A stretch of 64,000 nucleotides of DNA from Paratrimastix pyriformis (Eukaryota; Preaxostyla; Paratrimastigidae), in NCBI GenBank assembly GCA_027972325.1, contig JAPMOS010000022.1, forward strand, positions 310,001 to 374,000. Direction: 5' to 3'. The translations under genes and the position numbers were made by a program. Shown here in pieces: positions 1-10,700 of this stretch (its first letter is position 1; each line of letters opens with the position of its first letter). Below the pieces are notes generated by a model. That model was not told the DNA's origin, ran no database searches, and worked only from the letters and a program-made list of their open reading frames with translations.

Positions 1-279
1 GGTGATTTCAGGCTCGTTTTCCTCAACGGCCCTGATGAGTTGCTCGTCCGTGGCAAAGTTGCCGAGGCGCTGTGGGGCAATGCGATCTCGATGAGGCCGG
101 CGCCTACCCTCTTCTGAAACCACCAACCAAGCCGAAATCAGTAAGTTTCCCAGCCTAGTGGAGGCAGAAGACCTGGTAGAGGTTTTAATGCAGCCGTGGC
201 GGGACCCTCCTGTCTCATCCCACAAAAATAGCGGCTCAAACCCAGTGTTTTTGACCAAATCCGGAATTCTTAAGTACAT
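1..279 (-). CDS. Partial unknown protein, cut by the left edge
   Basis: From an ATG at 279 the minus strand stays open for 93 codons to the window edge. The last 30 or so residues before the edge look like ordinary protein: they read APQRLGNFATDEQLIRAVEE, with mostly G/C-ending codons. I do not recognise a family. A TTTCAG sits inside the frame near 120, so the upstream part could be intron or 5' UTR, with the true exon starting there. The opposite strand is also open for about 38 codons over positions 1-115, so the strand call rests on the longer frame alone. The gene would run on beyond position 1. Confidence 0.35.
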   Translation of the reverse strand, partial: MYLRIPDLVKNTGFEPLFLWDETGGSRHGCIKTSTRSSASTRLGNLLISAWLVVSEEGRRRPHRDRIAPQRLGNFATDEQLIRAVEENEPEIT

Positions 280-1224
280 TAAGGGGGTAGGAGTCTAACT
301 GAAAATAGCAATCGAGAAGAGTTCGCAAAAGGTTTTTCCTCCATTTCCCCCATTTCCCGACCCCAATTTCACAAACGATCACCTCATCCCCAGCCACTCG
401 TTCTCTTCATTCTCTTCCTCCTTTGGTTTTCTCTTCTCTTGTCTCTTGATTTTGGGGATCGCCGAAATTTCTGACATATCTCCATTTCAGGACTTCAAGT
501 AGTCTATCAATTCTCCGCCCCTCATTTGAGTTCAGCCCGTGGTGCGGCTCATATTCTCGCCACTCCCTGCCTCCTCACACGACGACCATTTGGCGTGGCT
601 CGTCCAGTTCAGATGCGAAAAAAAAAGGCCGGAGGAAAACGATGGAAAAATGCGAAAGTACAAAAAGGAAACACACCATGCGCAAGGGAAACGGAGAACT
701 GGCCGGGTGACTCGAGCACACAGGAAGGATCACAAAAGGAATGAGGAGAGAATCGCGGACGGAGGGATGACCAGGGTTGTGAGCGGCGACGAACCGCAGA
801 CAAGCGGCGCACCGGGAAAAGACCAGACAATCACTCGCAGCACAAATACCCGGGGTGGAAGAACAGGGGAGATGCGCGGGAAGGTAAAGAGAATAAGAAA
901 GAGAATAAGAAGAAGAGGGCGGGCGGGCGAGAGCAGGAGGTGGAGGCACAATAAAATCCGAGCGGGGAGGGGGAGTGGGGGAGGAGGGAGGGGGGAGTGG
1001 GGGAGGAGGGGGGGGAGGGGGAGGCTCCCGGAGGAAGTGCCGAGGCGACGGCGGAGGAGACGAAAGGGGGAGAGGTGCGAAGAGGATACGATGGGGACGG
1101 ACAGGAGAGAGGTGACGAGAGGGGAAATTAAAATGAGCTCAGAGCGAGGGAGGCGATTAATACCCAAAAAGGCTGTCGAACAGGGCCGATGAGAAGGGGA
1201 GGAGAGGTGTTGTCCGAGTGCGAA
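280..1224. other. Non-coding flank, purine-rich low complexity
   Basis: This stretch separates the AMPK beta stop from the partial left-edge gene. Positions 880-1080 are runs of GGA, GGGGA and GGCG. Long open frames here on both strands are compositional (Arg/Gly-rich one way, Pro/Leu-rich the other) and show no domain. It probably holds the 3' UTR of the AMPK beta gene and the promoter of the left-edge gene. Confidence 0.6.
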
Positions 1225-3020
1225 CTAGCTGGGGACGAGGGACAGCACTTTATGAGGGGATGGTGACGACGAGGGGTCCGAGACGACAGGGGAGGCGGGC
1301 GCCGGGGAGGCACCTGGGGATCGGTGGGAGGGTGACGGTGATGGGCGTTGCTGCTGCACCACCGCTGGATGGGGGTATGCCGCAGGCGGAGATTGGGGGA
1401 GGTTGAAAGTGCCCCCCGCGCCGCGGGCGAGGGTGGCCCGGGCGGGGAAGGAGGAAAACGGGGACGGCTCATCGGGGTTGGTTTCCTCGTCCTGCTCCCG
1501 TTCTGAGCGGCGAAGGTTCGATGTGGGCCGGCTGGAGGGCAAAATGGGAGCCCCGGGGGCGCCCGGAGCGGGGGTTTGCGGGGTGGGGGGGCTGGGAGAT
1601 GTGGGCGTTGGCGGGCGCGACTGTGGCGAATCGAGGATCTCACCGCCCGCCCGCCGGGCCATAATCAGCCGCGCCACGGGATTGGTGATGGAGAGGGCCT
1701 CGGGCTGGTAGGGCACCTGGCGGGTGCGCTGGGCGTAGACCTTGTCGCTCGTGTAGAGAACCACGGTGAAGAGCTTCTTCTGGAAGCGCTGCGTGGTGGA
1801 GAGGACGACCACTCCGGGCTGCTGCCACACCGGGGGCCGCACGTTCGAGTAGAAGTGGTGAATCGAGACGTGCTGTGGGATGGGCAGAAGGAAGTTCTCG
1901 GTCCGCGGGGGTATGGGGGCGTCGAGAACGGAGGAGGCGAGGAGGGGGGAGAGGTAGGGGATGCGTGGGAGGGAGGCCACCGAGGGGGCCGGGAGGGAGG
2001 GGTCCCGCATGGCCGCCTCGAAGGCCCGCTGGGCCTCCGCCAATTTGATGAGCCAGTCGGGCATCTGCTGCGAGTACGGGCTCGGGTGGTCGCTGTCTGT
2101 GCTTGTGCTGGAAGCGCTGTGGCGCAGGGCGGGGGCGGGGGCGATGGAGGGCACCTTGACCTCGGTCCAGTTGTACGCGTTGCCGTAGGAATCGGTCTGG
2201 ACATAATGTTCCGACGGAGAAGGTGAGTCGATGGGAAATCTCCCCCCTCCAACCCTCCATCCCCCTCCTTCCCCTTCCCCCTTTCCCCTCCCCAACCTGG
2301 CACAGGGGCGGACCTTGGTGGGAAGTGATGGATTGTGCTGCCAGGCCCCGTCGACAATAAAACGAAACGAGTAGACGGACGGGGCCAGGGAGATGGAGAC
2401 ACTCCAGTGGTTGCTGGGGGGGTTGCAGGCACAAAAATCGACTGGGGGGGGAGGTGGAGGCGCTGAGCAATGAAGTCGGGGGGGGGGGGGCGACCGAAAC
2501 GGACCGCCAGCCTGGATGGTTGCTGGGAACCCCCAGGAACCCTGTGCAAGTTCCGGATGCCCGCTGCACCTGCAGCGCGTCTTTAATGGAATCTTTTCGG
2601 ACCTGCAGGAAAGGAGGTGAAACCAGGATGCGGTGGGATGGAGAACCGGACCAATTGTTGAACGACCCGGATACAAAAACTTGGCGAGCAGGAAGATTCC
2701 AGACGAGAGGAAGAGAGATTGGCTACACAAAAACAAATGGTGATGATGGGGAATTGTGACCGAGGAAGGGTGCGAGAGAAGCAGACATCGGGGGTGCTGT
2801 CATCATTATCCTCAAGTTTATCTTCATTTTCTGGACCTTCAATGACGTTAAATGGGTTGTCCTTGTCTTTCCCACCCGATAGGGCATCTTTCAAATTATC
2901 AGAATACGGAGACACGAAAGAGATTGATTCCCCAGTTGGAGCTGTGGGACGATGGTTGGGTTCCGAGGAAAGATCCGCAATTGAGGCAAAAGTGGCTTCG
3001 GCGCGAGGATTTACAGTCAT
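1225..3020 (-). CDS. PRKAB: AMPK/SNF1 beta regulatory subunit
   Basis: Scaffold and glycogen-binding subunit of the AMP-activated protein kinase, which senses energy state. Five exons splice cleanly: 2787-3020, 2652-2722, 2505-2602, 2314-2441 and 1225-2196, giving 500 residues. The N-terminal 78 residues are acidic and unconserved. A CBM48 glycogen-binding domain follows: VFVSGSFNNWSEKIPL is built across an intron, then FRFIVDGAWQHNPSLPT and TDSYGN. The C-terminal AMPKBI/ASC domain that binds alpha and gamma is clear at IPYLSPLL, HHFYSN and VVVLSTTQRFQKKLFTVVLYT. A Pro/Ser-rich tail of about 150 residues extends past it, which is unusual. Donors are GTCTGC, GTCCGG, GTCCGT and GTCCGC. The intron at 2442-2504 holds a C tract. 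The start is the first in-frame ATG. Family call very secure; exact start less so. Confidence 0.94.
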
Positions 3021-3324
3021 TTTGGAATGAGTGCTCTCCGACGTAAAAATTTGGGAAGCAGCATGTCCAACATGATCAGATTTCGAGGGTTGTTGACCCA
3101 GTCTTGGGCTAAAGGGCCGCCGGAAGACGGAGGAGAAAAAGCTCAAAAAAGAGTATCGACGAGGTAACCTCGGTCAGGAGGGCTCTCTCCGATCTGCACC
3201 GGCAAAAAGGGAGAAGGATCGAAGGGTCGGGAAGCCAATTTTTTGACGTAAAAAAGGGAGGTGGACGAATGAAAAGAGGTGGAGGATAAGAGAAAGAGGC
3301 CAGATTTCATCTGACCAAAACCAT
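3021..3324. other. Intergenic, AMPK beta 5' flank and methyltransferase 3' flank
   Basis: Two minus-strand genes lie head to tail across about 300 nt. No conserved coding signal or RNA gene is visible. The minus strand has an open frame running into the AMPK beta exon, but it lacks an ATG upstream of 3020. Confidence 0.5.
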
Positions 3325-4349
3325 TCACCGCGATGATGCGCTCAACCCAACGCAGGGACCCCACCAATACGGATAGACTGAACGCCTCTCGACCTGTCGA
3401 AAGCCCGCCGCACGTAATTCGCTTTCCCACCGGGATGCAGGCAGCTCCAGTGTGGTGCAAGGTCCGCCGGTGGTGAACTTGCCAAAGAGGATGGGCATCA
3501 GGAAACCCCGAATGACCAGCGGGTGGTCGACATATTCGGCCACCCCTTGCTGGTAGGTTCGAGAAAAGTATTCGATTCGAGCTGGGTTGAGGAGACCGGC
3601 GCGGGTTGGGGTGGTGCTGTCGAAGTGCTCGCCCAATCCCGAAACGTAGGTCGGCACATCGAACTCGGCGATCACCATCCTGCCCCACTTGGGGTGCAAA
3701 TGGGACAAAGCCCACCGAAAGAGCCGCTCCCTATCAGCGGCAGAGACGAGGTTCTGCAGAGAAAATGTGGCCTCGATCAGGTCGTACTGCTCCTCGGCTG
3801 CAAGAAGGGAGGGGATCAGGAAGTGAACTCGAAGTTGTACAGACAATTCGCGTGCTGCTCGAGGAAGGCTTGCGCGGTGCATTGACAAGCCTGGTGAGGA
3901 ATGCCCAGTTCACTGAGAGATTTCTGGGTGATCGCAAGCAGGTCACGACTCGGCTCCACCAAAGTCAGGGAAGACACAGGAGGATGACTCGCTTTCATCA
4001 CCGGAACCAGAGCCATGCCTGACCCGACACCCAAATCCAGAACTTTGAGGCCGCGAGCGTCGGCTCCCATCTCTCGGGCAATGGTGTGGAACTGGATGCG
4101 CAGGAATTCAGAAGTGTTCTCGTACAGGGGTGGATTCGTCCCGTAATGGATAAAGTCTTCGAATGGATTGCCCTCTGAGTAGAGGTCCTTGGACCGGTCG
4201 TCACCATGAAGATTCCTCTCAATGTGCGCAAGCATGGATTGCAGGAAGAAACGTAATTTCTCGGGGGCTCTGGCGATTTCTGTTTGGATCAAATCTGAAA
4301 CATGCTGGGTGGCCCCTTCGTCAAAATAAGCCGTGAGAATCCCTTCCAT
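3325..4349 (-). CDS. Class I SAM-dependent methyltransferase
   Basis: Two exons, 3845-4349 and 3325-3797, separated by a 47-nt intron (donor GTCTG, acceptor CAG), encode 325 residues. Motif I is VLDLGVGSGMALVPV at about residue 110, followed by an acidic strand end (LTLVEPS) expected to contact the SAM ribose. A post-motif helix region around YDLIEATFSLQNL and a later IAEFD strand complete a Rossmann-like fold. An N-terminal helical region of about 100 residues precedes the fold. I cannot name the substrate; no DPPY-type or lysine-methyltransferase motif is present. The start is the ATG at 4349. It lies 375 nt from, and divergent to, the spastizin-like gene. The last 15 residues could change if a further intron begins at a GTCCC near 3350. 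Confidence 0.8.
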
Positions 4350-4724
4350 CTCGCCGCAGAATCGATGTCCAGAAAAATGTCAAGGGGGTCAGCGGATTGC
4401 TCCGATCGTGCTCTAGCCGCTATTATTTCTATCAGCGCGAACGGCGGGGACCGAACTTAAGCACGCGGCGATCTTCTGGAACGCCCTTTTTTCCGCGCAG
4501 TTCCACCTCGCCCGCGGCTTCGCACGATCCATCGAGCCCGGCCACGTCCTTTCCTCCCTTCTCGTCAAAAGGTCTGCGCGCGTGTTCGTCACCACTCCTA
4601 CACCGACCATCTAGTCCGCAAACACTCCGATCACTTCTTCTATATGCGGCTATTTCGAAACTCTCCGGAGACGTCCCTTTTTTGAAGGGCGATCAGGTCT
4701 TGTGGTGTGACATCTCCCCTTCTC
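4350..4724. promoter_or_regulatory. Shared upstream region of methyltransferase and spastizin-like genes
   Basis: This 375-nt gap separates two divergent start codons and must contain both promoters. I see no TATA-like box or clear motif. Short open frames in it are not conserved and have no ATG that joins the downstream gene convincingly. Confidence 0.5.
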
Positions 4725-7700
4725 ATGAACTTCCGGCAGTGGACCTTCCAGCTTTTCTCGGAACTCGAACTGTTCCGGCATTGCCTCGGAGGTTGTCTCG
4801 CTCCCCGCATCCTCGCGCAGGCCGCCTTGCCGGACCTGTCGGACCGGTTCATGAACGCTCTGATGGGGGTCACCCTTGCCCCGTCCCCGGACACCCCGCA
4901 AGCGACCCACGAGGCCTCCTTGGCGCCCGTCCTCGGGCCCATTCTGCGCGTATATCCCCGCTTTGGTGAGGGCTTCCTCACCGTCATGGAGCGCCGCTTC
5001 CCGCTCCCCGACCCGGCGGGGCTGGGGTGGCGCGTCTGGCTGGGGAACCTCGCCACCCAGATCCTCGCGGCCGAGGACCCCGAGATGGCCCCGGGCTCTC
5101 GGTGGGCCCTACACGCCCTCGCCACTCGGTCTCTGACAGTGGAGGGGGCTGCCGACCCGGCCCTGTCTGCGGCCCGGGTCGCCCTGGTCCGGGCCACAGA
5201 GGCCCTCGTCACGGCAAGTCTGCAGGACGCCGCCGGCGATGTGCCCTCACCCGCATGCGCGACCGAGGCCTTGGCCAGTCTGCTGCAGATGCCCCCCGGG
5301 GCGGCCGCCGAGTGGATCCGGCAGATCGAGGGCCACATGGCGGGCCCCTTCGGGCGCCGCGCCCTGCCCCGGGACAACCCCGTCGCCGCGCTGGTCATGC
5401 TGCAGCGCCTCGGCCAGCAGCCTGCCGTCTCGGAAGATCTGATGGCGCCCCTCCTGGGCACATACTATGAGATGCTGCTGGGTGGGGCGGGGGTCCGCAG
5501 CGCCCTGCACCCGCTGCTCGAGGCGGTCCTGCAGGCCCCGGCCCTGGCGGTCCCGGCCGACTCCGAGCTTGCGGCCCTGCTGGCCGTGCTGCGCTTCGAT
5601 CGCGGGCACGCCGAGCAGGCCCTGGAGTGGCTCCGCGGCCCCGAGGCCGACCAGCTCCCCGAGGGGGCCGGCCATCTGCGGCAGACCCTGAGCCGGGTGG
5701 GCCGCCTGATGCGGGTCTTCCAGGGCCTGGCCCAGGGCCGGCCCCTCGACTGGCATGGGCTGGCGGCCCAGCTCCTGCGCCACGGCGGCGGCCTGCTGGG
5801 AGGGAGCGGCGACGCGGAGGCCTTCGTGATGCTGCTGCTGGGCCGGCAGTACCTCCCCGCCCAGGGCCTCGGCCCCTTGCTGGACACCCTGCCGGCCCTG
5901 GCCCCGGGCCACGCCCTGACCTCCGGGGCGCTCCTGGTGCGGCTGCATCGAGCCCAGGTGGCCATCCTTGGCTGGGCCCAGGCGAGCCACGCCCCAGGGT
6001 ACGGAGATTACTGCCGGTGCGCGGAGGGCTTCCCGGGGGCCGCCCTCGAGCAGCTGGTGGCCGGGGGCCTCGGGGAGGCGGGGCTCCTGGAGCCGCTCCT
6101 CGGGTGGGCCCTGTCGCTCTTCTTCGTGGGCGCCGCCGCTGCCACCGAGGGCGGCCGCGAGGCCGGGCCGCTCCTGGGCTGCCCCACCGCCATCCGGGCG
6201 CTGCTCCGGTGGGTCGGGTCGAGCTTGGGCAAGGTCGCCCCATCACCCCTCCCGGCACCACCAGCGCCACCGCCCATCCCCCCACCCACCCCCCACCCGT
6301 TTGGAAACGTACATCCGGCTCACGTCCCTTCCGACCCCCCCCAATACCATGGCTGCTTCTGGTGTTTCCTCCCCGCCTCCCCACAGCTGGGGGACGATGA
6401 GGGCGCCACCAAGTTGCGGGCCTTCGTTCGGCTGGCCCAACTCCGCCTCCGCATCGCCGGCGCCATCGCCGACCGCCTGGTCCGCCAGCCACCCGGACCT
6501 GCCCTCCCTCCCTCCCTGGGGTTCGAGCCACCGTCTTCATCTTCCCCTCGATCGTCTCTCCCTCCGCTCCGCTCCCCCCCCCCCCCCCCCCCCCCCCATG
6601 AAGGCCCTCATGCCGGCCCTCAGGGTGGCGCGGCTCTGCAGGTCCTCTTCGCGGGGCTTCTGCACGGGCCCGTGGACGCGCTCGAGGCCTGGCGCGCCAG
6701 TTCGCCGTGGCCGAGGCGCTCGAGCTGCTGCTCCCGCCCCAGAGGGCTCCCGGTCCGCCTGGGATGGCCGGCTGGCCGGCTGGGCTGCTTCGACGCACAC
6801 GCACGCGCATGGTCCCAGAGGTCCTGGTGGCCGCACCACTCATCCCCCCCCCCCCCCGCCCCCCCCCCCCCCCCCCCCCCATCCCGCCTTCCAGCCCTGG
6901 CCAGCCATGGAGTGCTGCCGGGCTGCCCCTCCTGGGCCACATCCCCGCCCGCCCGTGGTCCTCGTCACCCTCCCCGCCCGGCACGTCGGGTGGCCTGCCG
7001 GGCTCCTGGCCCGCCGTCTACAACCGGCGGCTTCTGGGGGACCTGTGCCCACCGGCCTGCCCACTGCCCACCGCTGGGCTGCCCGCCCTGGTGGCCCCGC
7101 CCGACCTGGCCTCGCTCCTGCACCGGGCCGGGCTTGCCTTGCTTCCCCTGCCCGCCCAGGCCGAGGGCGTCCTGGTGGCGGCCGCCGGGCGGCCCGTCGA
7201 CCCGGTGCAGCTGCAGGGGATGCTCGATCTGCACGCCTGCCAGCTGGAGGCCTTTTTCCGGGACCTGCAGAGCCAGTCGCCCATCGCAAGCCTCGTGGCG
7301 CTGTACAACAGCCTGGCGCCCCACCTGCGGGCCGTCCCGCCTCCCACGCCCGAGGCCTGGCGGCCCGTGGGGCTGCAGCTGCTGGGTGCCCTGTGGGATC
7401 TGGTCCTCGCCCCGCCGCCTGCCCGCCCGGCCCTCCGCCTCCCGGGGCTGGCCCTCCTGCGGCCGGCCCTGGCCGAGCCCATCGGCAGTCCCGGGTCGCC
7501 CCTGGTCGGGACCCTGGTGGCGCTCCTCTGCGAGCAGGCCGCGGCCGGCTTGCTGGTCTCGGCCGAGTGCGAACCCGAGCATCCGCCCGCCGGAACGCCC
7601 CCCGGTTACCTGCGGGCCGTCGGCTCCTACGTGGCCAAGCTGCGCGCCATCCTCCGCGACCAGCCCTCGTCGGGCGCCGCCCCCGAGCAGCAGCCGCAGC

Positions 7701-10700
7701 AATCCGAGGCCACCACCGCCACCACAGGCCAGGCGCTCCTCGAGAGCCGCTCGCCCACGGAGATGCTGGAGCGGCTTGTCTTTGAGGAGCACCGCTTCGA
7801 CGCGGCCGAGCAGTTCAGCGGGCTCCTGGGCCTGGGCGGCGGGGCGGCCGACATCGGGGCGCGGCAGGACATGGGCGCCTCCCTGCTGCGCCGCATCCTG
7901 GTCGATGCCCTGCCCGCCTCGGCCCGGCCCAGCCCGGCCGCAAGCCCCGTGGCGGTGGCCGAGGGCAGCGGCGCCACGGCCGGTTCCCCCGGTATGAACC
8001 GAAGCGGCAGCACCAGCAGCCTCACGGCCCCCACGGGCAGCCCGAAAAAGGCCCGTCCTCGCCACCCATTCCCACCCCTTTGACGCCCGACCCTACCGGA
8101 GCCGATTGGCCAACTCAATCCTCATGCTCACCCGCTCGTGCCCTGCCCCATCTTCCTTTTCTCTTCCTTTCCTGCAGGCGCTTGACCCGTCCGTGGTGCA
8201 CTATCTGGCGCGCCGCTTCCCGATGCTGACCGTCCTGGCGGCCGTCCAGCTGCGGGAGCTGCTCGGCATCGCCTCCCGCCGCGCGGCGCCCCTCCCGGAG
8301 AGCAACACCGAGGTCAAAGCGCCGCCCCCCGTCGCCACCACCCCGGCTGCAGACGCCCTCATCGAGTCGGCCCTGACTGCCTCTGAGGTCCAGCCCCCCA
8401 CCCCGCCCCCGCCCACGTCACTCCTCCTTTGCATCGCCTCTTTGCCGCGTCTCATCGCCCACCCTTCTCGCCTGCCGAGAACAAAGCCACAAGGGCCCGG
8501 AAAGGGGGAACCGAGAACAAAAGAAAGAAACCATCCTTCTCATCACCTCCTGGCCTCTCCCCCGCTGCCCCGGCGCAGGCCTTCCCCACGCTGCATCGGT
8601 GGGTGCAGCTGAAGTCCGAGAACGGCCTGGTGGTGGCGGCCGCCCTGCCGCCCCCGCCGCCCACCCCCTCTGCCCGGATCCTGCTGCCCCGCTCGGCATC
8701 GGCCGCCGGGCTGGCCGCCTCGCCCCGGGCCCGGGACCCGCTGCGGCACCTGTCGCCCCACCCCAGCTCGCCCCTCACCCGGACCCTGTCCCACGCGGCC
8801 CTGGCCTCGCCCCGGCTGCGCCACTCGGTGGTGGTGGCGGCGCCCTCGGGCCAGCAGACCCGCCTCCGGGTGGGCGGCGGCCTGGGGCGCCGGCACATCT
8901 CGCGGCACGCACTGCTTGCCCAGGCCCTGCAGGGCCACCCCATGTTCGCGGCGGTCGACCCCCAGTTGGGCAGCTCGCCCTCGGCACCCCCGCCGGCCCC
9001 CCGCTACCCGCGCCAGCGCCGGTCCGCCTCACCGCCCGGGGAGGATGAGGCCGAGCCGGTCGAGCCGCCCAAGGCCGCCGCCGCCCCCGTCTCCGCCCTG
9101 GCCGCCGCGAGTGCAGCCTGGCAGGGCCGCCCCATCCTCTCGGCCGTGCCTCCTCCGGCAGAGCCCGCAGCCGCCGCGGGAACCACGCCCCAGGGCCTCT
9201 CCGGCGGCCTGCTCTTGGGCTCGAGCGCCGAGAGCTTCGAATCTGTGGGCAGCCGGGGCAGCGCTATCTCCGGCCGCTACCACCACGCCCGGCGACCCTC
9301 GCGGGCCGAGGGCGCGCCCGCACCCGCCGCCCCGGGGAGCCCCGGCCGCTCGAACGCCATGGCCGTGGCCGGCCGCGAGTCCCTGGCGGGCACCACCCCC
9401 ACAGGCAGCCTCTACGCGAGCTCGCTGTGCGTCATGGGGATGGGCGACATCCTGGCGGGCGGGCTGACCTCCCCGCCGCCCCTTGGCGCGTCCTCCTCTC
9501 GCGAGGCTGCCGCCTCGCCCGCGGCCGGGTGGGGCTTCGCCATGGGGCCGCCCCACTCCGCCTCGGCGGCCCGGCTGCCGCCCCTGCAGTTCGACGCGGC
9601 CGCCCAGCCCCAGCAGCCGGCTTTCGGGGCCTCTCTTCTGGTCTCGCCGGCGGCCCCCTTCCTGGCGAGCTCCTTCGTGGACCGGGTCACGAGCGTGGTC
9701 GTGCCCTCGCCCCGCGGCGTCGGCACCGGCAGCGGGGGCGGGATTGGCCTGACCCGGACCCCGAGCACGGCCGGCCTGCTGGGGACCACCCCCACCTGGT
9801 CGGCCCGCTCCCTGCTGGGAACCACCCCCGGCGGGGGCAGCGGGGTCCCCTTCGGCAGCACCCCGCTCACGATCCGGGCGCCCCTGGGCCAGTCCTTCGC
9901 CCCGTCCTCGCTCATGCTGGGCGCCTCGTATCTGGGCGGCCCGGGGCCCCTGGCCGGTAGCGGGTCGGGCCTGGCCCATGACGAGCAACAGACCTTTTCC
10001 TTCGGGACCACCGCCACCCCCAGCTACTCGCCTCTGGCCGCCCTGCTGGCCACGAGCGCCACCGCCCCCGGCCCGATGGTGCTGCCCCGCAACCCGAGCG
10101 CGTCCGCCCTCTCGCCCCCGCCCACGTCGCCCCTCCCGATGGGCCTCATGCGGCCGCCCCCGCCCAGCTGCTCCCCGCGGCTCCCCCGGGCCGCCCTGCT
10201 CCCGCGCGAGCAGCTGCCGTCCCCCCAGGCGGCCCGGCGGGCAGGCGGCAGCCTGCCTCCGCTCTCGCCGACCCCGGCGGCCCGCTGGCAGAGCGCCTCG
10301 CCCGGGCCCTCGGGCTCCCTGTCGCCCACCCTGCCCGCCCAGCCGCTCTCACCCCCGGGCCGCGTCGACGGGGCGGCCACGCCCGCCTCGGCCACCAGCT
10401 CCATGGAGGAGCTCCAGGAGGCCGCCGGGGCAGACGAGGCGGCCCGCGCCATCATGCCGGCCGCCAACACAACAGCGAGCCCGGCAGCAGCAGCATCCCC
10501 CGCGGGCCCGGCGCCTTGGGAGGACCTGCTGGCCGTGGGGATGTTGCACTGGGGGGACCCATTCGCGGGCCTCGAGGACGGTCCCGATGCCCCCGCCGAG
10601 GGCCTGGCCGAGGCCGAGGGCGCGGCGGTCGGGCTGTCGTCCCCGCGCGAGGAGCTCAAGGTGCTCCTGCAGGCCGTCATGCAGCAGGGATGGGCCCGCC

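Noticed and set aside
539-1192. 217-codon Arg/Gly-rich open frame on the plus strand, and Pro/Leu-rich frames opposite
   Set aside because: No ATG-led domain, purely compositional, in the 3' flank of the AMPK beta gene.
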